Shown in pieces: positions 47,163 through 56,681 of a stretch of 64,000 nt of DNA (the first letter of the stretch is position 1; every line of letters begins with the position of its first letter). Source of the DNA: Bacillota bacterium (lineage in GTDB: Bacteria > Bacillota > Sulfobacillia > JAJZYS01 > JAJYTV01); the NCBI GenBank assembly GCA_021799275.1, contig JAJZAT010000012.1:23657-87656 (forward strand), in the 5' to 3' direction. The notes under the pieces are model-generated. The model did no database searches. It saw only the letters and a list, made by a program, of their open reading frames with translations, and was not told the DNA's origin. A program made the position numbers and the translations under genes.

Positions 47163-47612
47163 CTAGCCTCCCAGAAGGCGCTTCGCCGTCTCCTGCACGA
47201 GGCGGCCGTCCGCCCGGCCCCGCAGGGCCTGCATCACCGGCCCCATCACCTTGCCGATGTCCCGCATGCCGGTCGCCCCCGTAGCGGCGATCTGCGCCTT
47301 GACGGCCTGCTCGATCTCCTCGGGGCTCGCCTGCTGCGGCAGGTACTCCTGCAGCCAGCGGACCTCCTCACGCATCTTTGCGACGAGGTCCTCGCGCCCG
47401 CCCCGCTCGTAGTCCGGCAGGACGTCCTGACGCGAGCGCACCTCGCGCGCGAGCACGTCGACGACTTCCTCGTCCGTGAGTTCGCGCCTCAGCTCGATCT
47501 CCCGGTTCTTCACCGCGGCCAGCGCGACGCGAAGCACGGAGAGGCGGGCCTTGCCCGCCTCCCGCGCTTTGAGCGCCGTGCGCATGTCATCGTTCAGACG
47601 TTCCCTGAGCAC
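47163..47612 (-). CDS. yqeY: GatB/YqeY domain protein
   Basis: 149 residues, full length. LNDDMRTALKAREAGKARLSVLRVALAAVKN and the C-terminal GATGMRDIGKVMGPVM are typical. The domain resembles the tRNA-binding tail of GatB, but the free protein's role is not established. Follows rpsU by 17 bases. Confidence 0.93.
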   Translation of the reverse strand: MLRERLNDDMRTALKAREAGKARLSVLRVALAAVKNREIELRRELTDEEVVDVLAREVRSRQDVLPDYERGGREDLVAKMREEVRWLQEYLPQQASPEEIEQAVKAQIAATGATGMRDIGKVMGPVMQALRGRADGRLVQETAKRLLGG

Positions 47613-47629
47613 GAAGCTCCCTCCGGATC

Positions 47630-47806
47630 TTAGCCGTGCTTGCGCTTGCGCGCCGCCTCGGACTTCTTCTTGCGTCGTACGCTTGGCTTCTCATAGTGTT
47701 CCCGCTTGCGAACTTCCGATAGCACTCCAGCGCGTTGGCACTGGCGCTTGAAGCGGCGGAGAGCTTGGTCCAAGGTCTCGCCCTTGCCGACCTTGACTTC
47801 GGACAT
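47630..47806 (-). CDS. rpsU: 30S ribosomal protein S21
   Basis: 58 residues, starting [20 protein letters not shown] and ending in the basic tail [15 protein letters not shown], a full-length S21. GGAGGGGAGG upstream of the ATG and a near-consensus promoter precede it. Cotranscribed with yqeY. Confidence 0.96.
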   Translation of the reverse strand: MSEVKVGKGETLDQALRRFKRQCQRAGVLSEVRKREHYEKPSVRRKKKSEAARKRKHG

Positions 47807-47842
47807 TACGTCACCCTCCCCTCCGACATCGCTAATTTAGTG

Positions 47843-47871
47843 ATTCTAGACAAGAATTCCGGCGTCGTCAA
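47843..47871 (-). promoter_or_regulatory. sigma-A promoter of rpsU-yqeY
   Basis: -35 TTGACG (47866-47871), 17-nt spacer, -10 TAGAAT (47843-47848), immediately after the stop codon of the HIT gene. Confidence 0.85.
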
Positions 47872-48213
47872 CTACCCTGGCGGCCACACCATCTGCCTGC
47901 CGCCAAGAAGGTGCATGTGCAGATGCGACACCGTCTGCCCGCCCTCGGGTCCCGCGTTGACGACTAGCCGATATCCTGATGGCCATATTCGCCGCTCCCG
48001 CGCAAGCTCCTGCGCCGCGGCGGCGAGCCGTGCGACGATGCCGATCTCCGCCGCCGGCACGTCCTGCAGCGAAGCGTAATGGCGCCGCGGGATGACGAGG
48101 ATGTGCGTCGGCGCCTGCGGGTGCAGGTCCTCGAACGCCACGACCTCGTCGTCTTGGTAGACCAGTTTCGTCCCCATCTCGCCTCGGGCGATCGCACAGA
48201 AGATGCAGTCCAC
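47872..48213 (-). CDS. HIT-family nucleotide hydrolase
   Basis: 113 residues. CIFCAIARGE with its zinc-site cysteines at the N terminus and the histidine triad SHLHMHLLGG at the C terminus, as in Hint-type purine nucleoside phosphoramidases. The GTG at 48213 has AGGAG eight bases upstream. Last gene of the hrcA operon, 11 bases after ddl. Confidence 0.94.
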   Translation of the reverse strand: MDCIFCAIARGEMGTKLVYQDDEVVAFEDLHPQAPTHILVIPRRHYASLQDVPAAEIGIVARLAAAAQELARERRIWPSGYRLVVNAGPEGGQTVSHLHMHLLGGRQMVWPPG

Positions 48214-48224
48214 GCCATCCACTC

Positions 48225-49298
48225 CTAGGAGGCGCTTTCGCCGCCTGGGCCTGGATTCCTTTCGGCGTGGCGCTGCAGGGCGAGGTCGACGAGCCGGCCG
48301 CAGAGTTCCCTCGCCGAGAGGCCGGTGGCCTGCCAGAGCAGGGGGAACATCGAATAGGCGGTGAAGCCCGGAATGGTGTTGATCTCGTTGATGTAGACGG
48401 CGCCGCCCGCCTCGTCGTAGAAGAAGTCCACCCGGGCGAGGCCCGCGGCGTCGACGGCCTTGAAGGCCCTTACGGCGTAGGCCCGCACCCGCTCCGAGAT
48501 CTCGGCGGGGAGGTCGGCCGGGATCTTGAGGCCCGACGAACCGTCGTACTTCGCTGCGAAATCGTAGAAGACGCCGGACGAGACGATCTCGCCCACCACC
48601 GACGCCTCGGGCTGGTCGTTGCCGACGACGCCGCACTCGAGTTCGCGGGCGGGGATGCCCTGCTCGACGATGATGCGCCGGTCGTAATGCGCCGCCGCCT
48701 GCAGGGCCGCGTGCAACTCCCCAGGATCCGCGACGCGCGTGATCCCGACCGACGAGCCGAGGTTGCAGGGCTTGACGAAGAGCGGGTAGCCGAGATCCCG
48801 CAGCCGCTCCTCCACGAGCCGGTCGTCACCGAGCTCGCTGCGCAGGAGCAGCCGGTACGGGCCCACCGGCAGCCCCGCCTGGAGGAAGACCATCTTCATC
48901 ACGGCCTTGTCCATCGAGACCGCCGAGCCGAGCACGCCGGCGCCGACATACGGCAGCCCCGCGAGCTCGAGGAACCCCTGCAGGGTGCCGTCCTCGCCGC
49001 GCGGTCCGTGCAGCACCGGAAACACGACGTCGAGGCGCCCGATTTCGCCGGTCGCCTCGGTGAGCTCGATCTCCTGCCCCTGCGCCGGAGCGAGGCCCTG
49101 GGCCTGGTCCGCGCCGGCCAGGGCCCGCATCGGGTCGCCGCCGACCAGAAACCGTCCCTGGCGCGTGATGCCGATCGGCACCACCTCGAAGCGCCCGGGG
49201 TCCAAAGAATCAAGCACGAAGCGCGCCGATTGCAGCGACACGTCGTGCTCCGCAGACTGCCCGCCGAAGATCACGCCCACCCGGATACGCCTCGACAA
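48225..49298 (-). CDS. ddl: D-alanine--D-alanine ligase
   Basis: 357 residues. VGVIFGGQSAEHDVSL at the N terminus, FPVLHGPRGEDGTLQG, the ATP-grasp loop PCNLGSSVGI, and INEINTIPGFTAYSMFP. It makes the D-Ala-D-Ala dipeptide of peptidoglycan. The TTG at 49298 fits the family N terminus; a GTG at 49307 is possible. Its position after prmA is unusual: relatives carry rsmE there. Confidence 0.95.
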   Translation of the reverse strand: MSRRIRVGVIFGGQSAEHDVSLQSARFVLDSLDPGRFEVVPIGITRQGRFLVGGDPMRALAGADQAQGLAPAQGQEIELTEATGEIGRLDVVFPVLHGPRGEDGTLQGFLELAGLPYVGAGVLGSAVSMDKAVMKMVFLQAGLPVGPYRLLLRSELGDDRLVEERLRDLGYPLFVKPCNLGSSVGITRVADPGELHAALQAAAHYDRRIIVEQGIPARELECGVVGNDQPEASVVGEIVSSGVFYDFAAKYDGSSGLKIPADLPAEISERVRAYAVRAFKAVDAAGLARVDFFYDEAGGAVYINEINTIPGFTAYSMFPLLWQATGLSARELCGRLVDLALQRHAERNPGPGGESAS

Positions 49299-49338
49299 CG
49301 CCGCCACCCCCGCCCATGCTATGCCGCGGCCGCCGGGT

Positions 49339-50277
49339 TCATGCCGGTCTCGCTGCGATCGCCCGCCAGTCCCCAGCCACCGCTTCGTCAACGGCCGCAA
49401 GCTTATGGTCCTCGAGGGCCCGATCGAAACCCGTGTCCTGCCGCAGGATGCCGCCGAGGACCAGGAGTCCGCCGGGGCGGACAGCCCGCCCGAGGCGGCC
49501 GAGCCATGGTCTCAGGCCCTGCCCGGAGATGTTCGCGAGGATGAGATCCGCCTTCTCGGCCCGCTCCGGCAACGTGCCAAGCCGCACATGGGCCCGCATG
49601 CCGTTGCGCCGCAGCGTATCGCGCGTGGCGTCGACGGCCAGGGGGTCAAGGTCGTAGGCGCGCAGGCGCCCGGCGCCGAACGCGAGCGCCGCGGCGCCCA
49701 GGATGCCGCTGCCCGAGCCCATGTCGATGACGTCCTGCCCCGGCCGAAGCCACCTGAGGAGCAGCGCGAGGCACGTCGCCGTCGTGGGGTGGTCGCCGTA
49801 GCCGAACGCGGCCCCGGGCATGATGCGCAGCACCCGTTCGCCCGCATCCGGGCGCGCGGGGTCCCAGGGCGGCTCCACCCAGAGCCCCGGCACGACCCGC
49901 ATCGCCTGGACGCTGCGCCGGTACTCCTCCACCCAGTCCACCTGCGGCGCCGGAGCCAGCCGCACCAGGACCGGACCGAAATAGGGCTCGATGCGCTCGC
50001 GGCAGAGCTTGCGCACCGTGCTCTCCACCGCCCGTGCGCCCTCGGCCGGAAGGTAGATCGCCGCCTCGTCCGGCCCCGGCGCGTCAGGCGCCGCCCAGAC
50101 GTCATCGCCCGTCGGCAGCGCCGCCTCGCCCAGGATCTCGACGCCGTAGGCGCCGATCTCGCGCAGGATCTCCGAAACCGCCTCCACCGCCTCCGGGCCG
50201 CAGCGCACCGAGAGCCGGAAGAGCTCAGCGGAACGCGTCCCGGACCCGTCCGAAGAAGCCGCGATCGTGCTCCCCAC
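49339..50277 (-). CDS. prmA: ribosomal protein L11 methyltransferase
   Basis: 312 residues. [17 protein letters not shown] (SAM loop), AYDLDPLAV, and [11 protein letters not shown] (NxxG catalytic region) in the C-terminal half; the N-terminal L11-recognition domain is present. The GTG at 50277 overlaps dnaJ by 53 bases. Alignment with relatives would place the start nearer the dnaJ stop, where the only in-frame start codon is a GTG at 50208, which makes the protein short. Start therefore uncertain. Confidence 0.92.
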   Translation of the reverse strand: MGSTIAASSDGSGTRSAELFRLSVRCGPEAVEAVSEILREIGAYGVEILGEAALPTGDDVWAAPDAPGPDEAAIYLPAEGARAVESTVRKLCRERIEPYFGPVLVRLAPAPQVDWVEEYRRSVQAMRVVPGLWVEPPWDPARPDAGERVLRIMPGAAFGYGDHPTTATCLALLLRWLRPGQDVIDMGSGSGILGAAALAFGAGRLRAYDLDPLAVDATRDTLRRNGMRAHVRLGTLPERAEKADLILANISGQGLRPWLGRLGRAVRPGGLLVLGGILRQDTGFDRALEDHKLAAVDEAVAGDWRAIAARPA

Positions 50278-51355
50278 CCTTGTTCAGTTCGCGCAGACGC
50301 TGCAGCAGTTCACGCTCTTCGCCGCTGAGGCGCCTGGGCACCTGCACGACGACGTGGACGATCAGGTCGCCACGCCCGCCGCCGCGCAGATGCGGCATGC
50401 CGCGCCCGCGCAGCCGGATCTCCTGGCCGGGCTGCGTACCCTCCGGCACCTTCACCTTGATCTGGCCGTCGATGCCCTGCAGGTCGTACTCCGCGCCGAG
50501 CGCCGCCTCGGGGTAGCCGAGCGCGAGGTCGACGTGGAGCTCGCTCTCCTGGCGCGCGAAGCGCTCGTGCGGGCGTTCGCGCACGAAGACGTAGAGATCG
50601 CCCGGCGGTCCGCCGCGCAGCCCCGGCTCGCCTTCGCCCGAGATGCGCACCCTCGCGCCGTCCGAGACGCCTGGCGGGATCCGCACCTTGAGCGCCGCCA
50701 CCTTGCGCTGGCGGCCGCTGCCGTGGCAGACGGGGCAGGGTTCCGCCACCGTCTGGCCGGCGCCATGGCACTGGGGGCACGGTCGCGACGTGACGAAGCG
50801 CCCGAACGCCGTGTCGCGCGCCTGCTGCACCTGTCCCGAACCGCCGCAGCGCGAGCAGCGCGTCGGCGCCTGGCCGCCCTTGCCGCCCGTGCCGTGGCAG
50901 GCGTCGCAGACCTCCTGCCGCTGCACCCGGATCTCCTTGTCGACGCCGTTGAAGCAGTCCTCGAGCGTCAGTTCGACGTCCGCGCGCAGGTCCTCGCCGC
51001 GCGCGGGGCCGGTCCGGCGCGCGCCCCCGCCGCCGCCGCCGCCGAAGAAGGCGTCGAAGATGTCGCCGATGTCCCCGAAGGGGCTCTGCCCGCCGAAGCC
51101 GCCGAACGGCCCCTGCCCGCCGAAGCCCGCGCCGGGGCCCTCGGCGGAACCGAACTGGTCGTAGCGGCCGCGCTTCTCCGGATCGGAGAGGACGGAATAC
51201 GCCTCGCCGATCTCCTTGAACTTCTCCTCGGCCTCCTTGTCGCCGGGGTTCATGTCCGGATGGTACTGCCGGGCCAGTCGGCGGAAGGCCTTCTTGATCT
51301 CCTCTTCGGAAGCGCCGCGCTCGACGCCCAGCACCTCGTAGTAGTCCTTCGCCAA
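50225..51355 (-). CDS. dnaJ: chaperone DnaJ
   Basis: 376 residues. J domain with YHPDMNPG, a Gly/Phe-rich linker (about 70-125), four CxxCxGxG zinc repeats ([32 protein letters not shown]), and the C-terminal substrate domains. It delivers substrates to DnaK, whose gene is not in this operon. Starts 11 bases after grpE. Confidence 0.97.
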   Translation of the reverse strand: MAKDYYEVLGVERGASEEEIKKAFRRLARQYHPDMNPGDKEAEEKFKEIGEAYSVLSDPEKRGRYDQFGSAEGPGAGFGGQGPFGGFGGQSPFGDIGDIFDAFFGGGGGGGARRTGPARGEDLRADVELTLEDCFNGVDKEIRVQRQEVCDACHGTGGKGGQAPTRCSRCGGSGQVQQARDTAFGRFVTSRPCPQCHGAGQTVAEPCPVCHGSGRQRKVAALKVRIPPGVSDGARVRISGEGEPGLRGGPPGDLYVFVRERPHERFARQESELHVDLALGYPEAALGAEYDLQGIDGQIKVKVPEGTQPGQEIRLRGRGMPHLRGGGRGDLIVHVVVQVPRRLSGEERELLQRLRELNKGGEHDRGFFGRVRDAFR

Positions 51356-51366
51356 CCTTCAGCCCC

Positions 51367-51903
51367 TCACTCTCGCGCCTTGGCCACGCGCACCAGTGCG
51401 GGGCGCACGACGCGGTCCTGGATGCGGTAGCCGGTACGCACCTCCGTCGCGACGGTGCCGGACGGGAGGTCGGATTCCTCCTGCCCGATCGCCTCGTGCA
51501 GAGCCGGATCGAACGGCTGCCCCACGGCGGCGATCGGCTCGAGCCCGAGGCGCCCGAGGGCCTGCATCAGCTTGCCGTGCACGAGCGCCACGCCCGCCCG
51601 CAGGGGATCGTCCTCCGGCGCCGCGCCAAGCGCGAGCTCGAGGTCGTCGGCAAGCGGCAGCAGCAGCGACGCCGCATCCTGCTGCGCTCGCAGCCTCTGC
51701 TCCTCCTCGTCGCGGCGCTGACGCCGCCTCTGGTTCTCGAAGTCCGCCAAAAGGCGAAGATTCTGCTGCTCGAGCTCCTGCAGGCGCTGGGCGAGCGCCG
51801 CGATCTCCGCCTCCTGCGCCCCCTGCGCCCCGGTCGGCGTCTCCTCCTGCGCTGCGCGGCTCATCTCGTCATCGCTAGGCGTATGGGTCCCTCCACAAGT
51901 CAA
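51367..51903 (-). CDS. grpE: nucleotide exchange factor GrpE
   Basis: 178 residues from the TTG at 51903, or 165 from the ATG at 51864. A long N-terminal coiled coil (LAQRLQELEQQNLRLLADFENQRRRQ) and a C-terminal beta domain (FDPALHEAIGQEESD, VRTGYRIQDRVVRPALVRVA). It is the ADP-release factor of DnaK. The TTG overlaps the hrcA stop (TTGA). Directly followed by dnaJ with no dnaK between. Confidence 0.93.
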   Translation of the reverse strand: MTCGGTHTPSDDEMSRAAQEETPTGAQGAQEAEIAALAQRLQELEQQNLRLLADFENQRRRQRRDEEEQRLRAQQDAASLLLPLADDLELALGAAPEDDPLRAGVALVHGKLMQALGRLGLEPIAAVGQPFDPALHEAIGQEESDLPSGTVATEVRTGYRIQDRVVRPALVRVAKARE

Positions 51904-52910
51904 CTGATCGCCTGCTCGAGTCCCCGTAGGACTTCCTCGGCCAGGGCCAGGGCCTTCGCGTAGTCCATGCGCTTGGGCCCCACCAGCCCGAAGCGAGCTA
52001 CCACCTCGCCCTGGCGCTCGATGCCGAGCGCCACGATCGAGAGCTCGCGGGTCTCGGGCAGGCTCGTCTCCTCGCCGATCCGCACCCTGACGCCGCCCTG
52101 GCCGCTCGCCTCCAGCAGGAGCTCCTGCAAGGCGTCGGACTGCTCGATCAATTGCACGGCCTCGCGGATGCGCCCCGGCTCGCGGAACTCCGGCTGGGCC
52201 AAGAAGCGCGACGTCCCGACGATGCGCACCTGCTCCTCGCTGTCCGAGAGACAGTCGCGCAGGAAGCTCAGAAGCTCCTCGCGCATGCGGCCCTTGATCT
52301 CCCGCGCCACGGACTCCAGCATGGAGCGCGTGATGCGCTCGAGGCCGACCCCCTGCAGTTCGTGCGACAGCACGAGCAGCGCGCGCTGCAACCCGCCCGT
52401 GTCCATGCCGTCCGGCATCTCGACCAGGCGGTGCTGCACGAAGTGGTCGGTCACGAGCACCAGCGCGACCTGCCCCTCGCCCGCCTCGAGGGCGTCGAGG
52501 CGGCGCAGGCGGGCCGTGCGGACGCCAGGGCCGAGACCGACGGCGAGGAAGTCGCCGGCGGCCGACAGCAGCTTCAAGGTCTGGCCGACAAGGTAATCCA
52601 TCTCGCGGACGCGCCGCAGGTACATGAGGCGCATCCGGCGGAAGGCCTCCGCCTCCATGGGCCTGGGCTCCATCAGTTCGTCGACGTACAGGCGGTAGCC
52701 GCGATCCGAGGGCACGCGGCCGGCCGAGGTGTGCGGCTTGTCAAGAAAGCCCAGAGCCTCGAGGTCCGCCATCTCGTTCCGGATCGTGGCCGAGCTCACG
52801 CCAAGCCCCAAGGTGCGCGCCAACGTGCGTGAGCCGATCGGCTCGGCCGATGCCACGTAGTCCTCGACGATGGCGCGCAGGACTTGCCGCTTGCGCCGGT
52901 CGAGTTCCAC
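51900..52910 (-). CDS. hrcA: heat-inducible transcription repressor HrcA
   Basis: 336 residues. Winged helix at the N terminus (LDRRKRQVLRAIVEDYVASAEPIGSRTLA, SSATIRNEMADLE), then the GAF-like dimer domain. It represses its operon by binding CIRCE, which stands directly upstream, and is kept active by GroEL in known systems. GGGGGGAGGTG lies before the ATG. Confidence 0.96.
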   Translation of the reverse strand: MELDRRKRQVLRAIVEDYVASAEPIGSRTLARTLGLGVSSATIRNEMADLEALGFLDKPHTSAGRVPSDRGYRLYVDELMEPRPMEAEAFRRMRLMYLRRVREMDYLVGQTLKLLSAAGDFLAVGLGPGVRTARLRRLDALEAGEGQVALVLVTDHFVQHRLVEMPDGMDTGGLQRALLVLSHELQGVGLERITRSMLESVAREIKGRMREELLSFLRDCLSDSEEQVRIVGTSRFLAQPEFREPGRIREAVQLIEQSDALQELLLEASGQGGVRVRIGEETSLPETRELSIVALGIERQGEVVARFGLVGPKRMDYAKALALAEEVLRGLEQAIS

Positions 52911-52928
52911 ATCGACACCTCCCCCCGT

Positions 52929-52955
52929 TTAGCACTCATCGTATGAGAGTGCTAC
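52929..52955. promoter_or_regulatory. CIRCE operator
   Basis: TTAGCACTC, nine bases, GAGTGCTAC. It differs from the consensus TTAGCACTC-n9-GAGTGCTAA in one base and sits between the promoter -10 and hrcA. Confidence 0.95.
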
Positions 52956-52959
52956 CGTG

Positions 52960-52989
52960 AACGTACCATGCAAGCAAAATGGGTGTCAA
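52960..52989 (-). promoter_or_regulatory. heat-shock operon promoter
   Basis: -35 TTGACA (52984-52989), 18-nt spacer, -10 TACGTT (52960-52965), overlapping the hemW stop and followed at once by CIRCE. Confidence 0.75.
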
Positions 52990-54134
52990 GGCAGGAAGGG
53001 TTCCGCTACCCGGTGCAAAAGCCACCTGCCCCGCTCGTTCGCCTGCACGCGTCCGGGCACCCGCTCGAGCAGGCCCTGGCCGTCCAGAGCGCGGCGCACC
53101 CCCGGGTAGGCCACGTCGAGCGGCACACCGAAACGGCGATGGAACGCTTGCAGGCTGAAGCCCTCGCGCAGGCGCAGCCGGAGGTAGATCCACTCTCCGC
53201 GGCGACCCTCCTCGCTCAGGACCTCCTCGCCCGCCACCGCGTCGCCCAGCTCGGCCACGGCCCTCAGGTAGGGACCCGGTCCCGCGATGTTCCAGCGGCG
53301 CCGCCCGCTGAAGTGCGAGTGGGCCCCCGGGCCGAAGCCGCGGTAGTCGCCCTGGTGCCAGTAGAGGAGGTTGTGGCGCGAGCGGCGGCCCGGGCGCGCG
53401 AAGTTCGAGATCTCGTACGGCTCGAGCCCTGCTGTCTCGCAGGCCGCCCGGACCGCCTCGCCGGCGGCCACGACATCGTCGTCCGAGGGCAGGGGGAGCT
53501 CGCCGCGCCTCCGCAGGACGCCGAAATAGGTGCCGTCCTCCACCTCGAGCGCATAGGCGGAGAGGTGCTCCGGGCTCAAGGCGATCGCCTCCTCGGCGTC
53601 CCGGCGCGCCTCCTGAGGTGTCTGGCCCGGCAGGCCGTAGATCACGTCGAGGCTGAGGTTTTGAAACCCCGCCTGCCGCGCGAGCTCGACCGCCCGCCTC
53701 GTGTCGTCGGGTCCGTGGCCGCGGCCGAGCCGCTCGAGCGTCTCCCGGGAGAAGCTCTGCGCGCCGAGCGAGATCCGGTTGACGCCGGAGCGCCGCAGGG
53801 CCCGCAGGGCCGGGAGGTCCACCGTGCCCGGGTTGCACTCGAGCGTCACCTCCGCCCCGCGCCGCACGTGGTAGCGCCCATGCAGGAGCGCGATCAGGCG
53901 GGCGATCGCCTCGGGCGGAAAGAGGCTCGGCGTGCCGCCGCCGAAGTAGATCGACCGCACCTCGCGTCCCCTGTCCTCGCCGCCGGCGCGCAGGATCTCC
54001 TCCGCGATGCCCGCGGCCATCTCCTCGAGGACCCCCGGCCGCGGCGGCAGGCGGTAGGCGTTGAAATCGCAGTAGTGGCACTTGTAGGGGCAGTAGGGCA
54101 TATGGACGTAGACCCCGATCGGCTCAGTCACCAC
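52986..54134 (-). CDS. hemW: heme chaperone HemW (radical SAM, HemN-like)
   Basis: 382 residues. Radical SAM site [16 protein letters not shown] (CxxxCxxC), [12 protein letters not shown], and [12 protein letters not shown]. The C-terminal HemN domain follows. HemW proteins carry heme rather than oxidise coproporphyrinogen. The GTG at 54134 (or 54131) overlaps the lepA stop region. Confidence 0.93.
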   Translation of the reverse strand: MVTEPIGVYVHMPYCPYKCHYCDFNAYRLPPRPGVLEEMAAGIAEEILRAGGEDRGREVRSIYFGGGTPSLFPPEAIARLIALLHGRYHVRRGAEVTLECNPGTVDLPALRALRRSGVNRISLGAQSFSRETLERLGRGHGPDDTRRAVELARQAGFQNLSLDVIYGLPGQTPQEARRDAEEAIALSPEHLSAYALEVEDGTYFGVLRRRGELPLPSDDDVVAAGEAVRAACETAGLEPYEISNFARPGRRSRHNLLYWHQGDYRGFGPGAHSHFSGRRRWNIAGPGPYLRAVAELGDAVAGEEVLSEEGRRGEWIYLRLRLREGFSLQAFHRRFGVPLDVAYPGVRRALDGQGLLERVPGRVQANERGRWLLHRVAEPFLP

Positions 54135-55923
54135 GTCTGAGGACGGCCATGAACGCCTCCTGCGGCACCTCCACCTGGCCCAGCCGGCGCATGCGCTTCT
54201 TGCCTTCCTTCTGCTTCTCCAGGAGCTTGCGCTTGCGCGTGATGTCGCCGCCGTAGCACTTCGCGAGCACGTCCTTGCGCAAGGCGCGGATCGTCTCGCG
54301 CGCCAGCACCTTGCCACCCACGGCGGCCTGGATCGGCACGTCGAAGAGCTGGCGCGGGATCACCTCGCGCAGCTTCTCGCAAACGGCCCGCCCCTGGCTC
54401 TGCGCGCGGCTCTCGTGCACGATGAACGAGAGGGCGTCGACCAGCTCGCCGTTCAGGAGGAGGTCGACGCGCACGAGGTCGCCCTCGCGGTCGCCGCCGA
54501 GCTGGTAGTCGAGCGAGGCATATCCCCGCGTTCTCGACTTCAGCTGGTCGAAGAAGTCGTACATGATCTCTCCGAGCGGCAGCTCGTAGCTCAGGACGGC
54601 CCGCTCGGGCGACGGGTACTCGATCGTGCGGAAGATGCCCCGCCGCTCCTGGCAGAGTTCCATCACCGGCCCGACGAAGCTCGTCGGCGTGATCAGCGTC
54701 GCGTCGACGTACGGCTCCTCGATCCGGTCGACGCCGCGGCCCATCTCGAGCGCCGCCGGGTTCTCGATCCGCTCCACCCTCCCGTCGAGGTAGTGGACGG
54801 TGTAGACGACGCTCGGCGCCGTCACGACGAGGTCGATGTCGTATTCCCGCTCGAGTCGCTCCTGCACGATCTCGAGGTGCAAAAGGCCAAGAAAGCCGCA
54901 ACGGAAGCCGAAGCCCAGGGCCCCCGACGTCTCGGGCTCGAAGGAGAGCGCGCCGTCGTTGAGCTGCAGGCGCTCGAGAGCCTCGCGCAAGAGGTCGTAG
55001 TGGCTGGGCTCGCTCGGGTAGAGTCCGGCGAAGACCATCGGCACCGCCGGCCGGTAGCCCGCAAGCGGCTCCGCCGCGCCGCGTTCCGCGGTCGTCACGG
55101 TGTCGCCGACGCGGGCGTCGCGCACCACCTTGATGCCGGCCGCGAAGTAGCCGACCTCCCCGGCCGCGAGTTCCTCCACGGGCGTAGGCTGCGGGCGGAA
55201 GACGCCGAGGTCCGTCACCTCGTAGGCGGCCCCTGTCGCCATCAGCCGGATGCGCTGGCCGGGGCGGACGCGTCCGTCGACGACGCGGATGTGACAGACG
55301 ACGCCGCGGTAGGCGTCAAAGTGGGAGTCGAAGATGAGGGCCTTGAGCGGCCCTTCGCTGTCGCCTCCGGGCGGCGGCACGCGCTCGACGACCGCTTCGA
55401 GGATCTCGGGGATGCCTGTCCCGTCCTTGGCCGAGGCCGCGATCGCCGTCTCGGGATCGAGACCGATCTGCAGCAGTTCCTGGCGGACGCGCTCCGGGTC
55501 CGCCTGCGGCAGGTCGATCTTGTTGATCACGGGGATGATCTCGAGATCGTGCTCGAGGGCCAGATAGAGGTTCGCGAGCGTCTGGGCCTCGACGCCCTGC
55601 GCCGCGTCGATGACGAGCAGCGCCCCCTCGCACGCCGCGAGCGAGCGCGAGACTTCGTAGGAGAAGTCGACGTGCCCTGGCGTGTCGATGAGGTTCAGCA
55701 CGAACTCGCCCTGCAGCTCCGACCGGTACCGCAGGCGCACCGCCTGCGCCTTGATCGTAATGCCCCGCTCGCGCTCGAGGTCCATCGAGTCGAGCACCTG
55801 GCTTTGCATCTCGCGCGCCTGCAGGGTGCCAGTGGCCTCCAGCAGGCGGTCGGCGAGCGTCGATTTGCCGTGGTCGATATGCGCGATGATGCAGAAGTTC
55901 CGCAGGTCCTTACGGTCGCCCAT
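54124..55923 (-). CDS. lepA: elongation factor 4 (LepA)
   Basis: 599 residues. GTPase motifs [38 protein letters not shown] and [11 protein letters not shown], then the LepA-specific C-terminal domain with [24 protein letters not shown]. It acts on stalled or mistranslocated ribosomes. The ATG at 55923 gives the family N terminus. The frame reaches an ATG at 55956, but those 11 residues are encoded by sequence next to an IS-like end and are not conserved. Confidence 0.96.
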   Translation of the reverse strand: MGDRKDLRNFCIIAHIDHGKSTLADRLLEATGTLQAREMQSQVLDSMDLERERGITIKAQAVRLRYRSELQGEFVLNLIDTPGHVDFSYEVSRSLAACEGALLVIDAAQGVEAQTLANLYLALEHDLEIIPVINKIDLPQADPERVRQELLQIGLDPETAIAASAKDGTGIPEILEAVVERVPPPGGDSEGPLKALIFDSHFDAYRGVVCHIRVVDGRVRPGQRIRLMATGAAYEVTDLGVFRPQPTPVEELAAGEVGYFAAGIKVVRDARVGDTVTTAERGAAEPLAGYRPAVPMVFAGLYPSEPSHYDLLREALERLQLNDGALSFEPETSGALGFGFRCGFLGLLHLEIVQERLEREYDIDLVVTAPSVVYTVHYLDGRVERIENPAALEMGRGVDRIEEPYVDATLITPTSFVGPVMELCQERRGIFRTIEYPSPERAVLSYELPLGEIMYDFFDQLKSRTRGYASLDYQLGGDREGDLVRVDLLLNGELVDALSFIVHESRAQSQGRAVCEKLREVIPRQLFDVPIQAAVGGKVLARETIRALRKDVLAKCYGGDITRKRKLLEKQKEGKKRMRRLGQVEVPQEAFMAVLRRGD

Positions 55924-55949
55924 CACTCTCGGTCCGCCTTTCAGATCGG

Positions 55950-56060
55950 TTGACATTCTCCCGGCTAGAGCCGGGGGATTCCTTCTCGGTCCTCGCGGGC
56001 CGAGCTACACCGCATCCCTAGGGTTGAAGCCGGGGGCTTGCGGCCGGTATCCTCGGTCAG
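55950..56060. mobile_element. IS200/IS605-type end, solitary remnant
   Basis: TTGAC (55950-55954), then ATTCT and a subterminal hairpin CCCGGCT-AG-AGCCGGG (55960-55975) followed by GGATTCC; further on comes TAGGGTTGAAGCCGGGGGCTT. This layout is that of left ends of IS200/IS605 elements carrying tnpB, where a TTGAC-like pentamer is the insertion target. No transposase or TnpB gene follows. The right boundary is approximate. Confidence 0.6.
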
Positions 56061-56207
56061 GTGGACTGCCTGCGGCGGCGGGCCGTTTGACTGAGGCCCC
56101 TTCGCCGACAGGCCCGAAGCATCCTGCTCGTCCGCACCCAGGCAGGATTCGCCCGCCAGGGATGGAAGAGAAGGAGGCTGATACCCTGGGAGGAGTCTCG
56201 GTCACGC

Positions 56208-56660
56208 ATGCTGCAGGCGATTGCCTTTCTCTTGCATGAATTCGCCGACGAGAACCGCATGCTGGTCACCGCGGCGACGTCCGTGGTGGTGGCCCAGGCG
56301 CTCAAGTTCATCGTGTCCTCCCTGCGCAACCGCACCGTGCTGAGCGAGCGCCTGTTCTCTTCTGGAGGCATGCCGAGCGCCCACTCGGCCATGGTCACGT
56401 CGCTCGCCACCGCCGTCGGTTCGACGCACGGCTGGCATTCGGACCTCTTCGCCATCGTGGCCGTGTTCTCCGTCATCGTGCTCTACGACGCGGTGAATAT
56501 CCGCTACGCCGTCGGACAGCAGGCCCGTTTCCTCAACTCCCTCCTCGGGCGCCGCGCAGGCGAGAGCCCCGAGTTCAAGGAGCAGCTCGGCCACACGCCG
56601 CAGGAGATCGTGGCGGGGGCCGTGCTGGGCGTCATCATCGCAACGCTCTACTATCTCTGA
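56208..56660 (+). CDS. divergent PAP2-family membrane protein (YuiD-like)
   Basis: 150 residues. VVVAQALKFIVSSLRN, GGMPSAHSAMVTSLATAVG and LGHTPQEIVAGAVLGV are the family pattern, with the SxxH of PAP2 phosphatases retained in PSAHS. Three to four membrane helices. Substrate unknown. Followed 21 bases later by the dipeptidase. Confidence 0.88.
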   Translation: MLQAIAFLLHEFADENRMLVTAATSVVVAQALKFIVSSLRNRTVLSERLFSSGGMPSAHSAMVTSLATAVGSTHGWHSDLFAIVAVFSVIVLYDAVNIRYAVGQQARFLNSLLGRRAGESPEFKEQLGHTPQEIVAGAVLGVIIATLYYL

Positions 56661-56681
56661 TCCCGACCTGGAGGTGGACTG

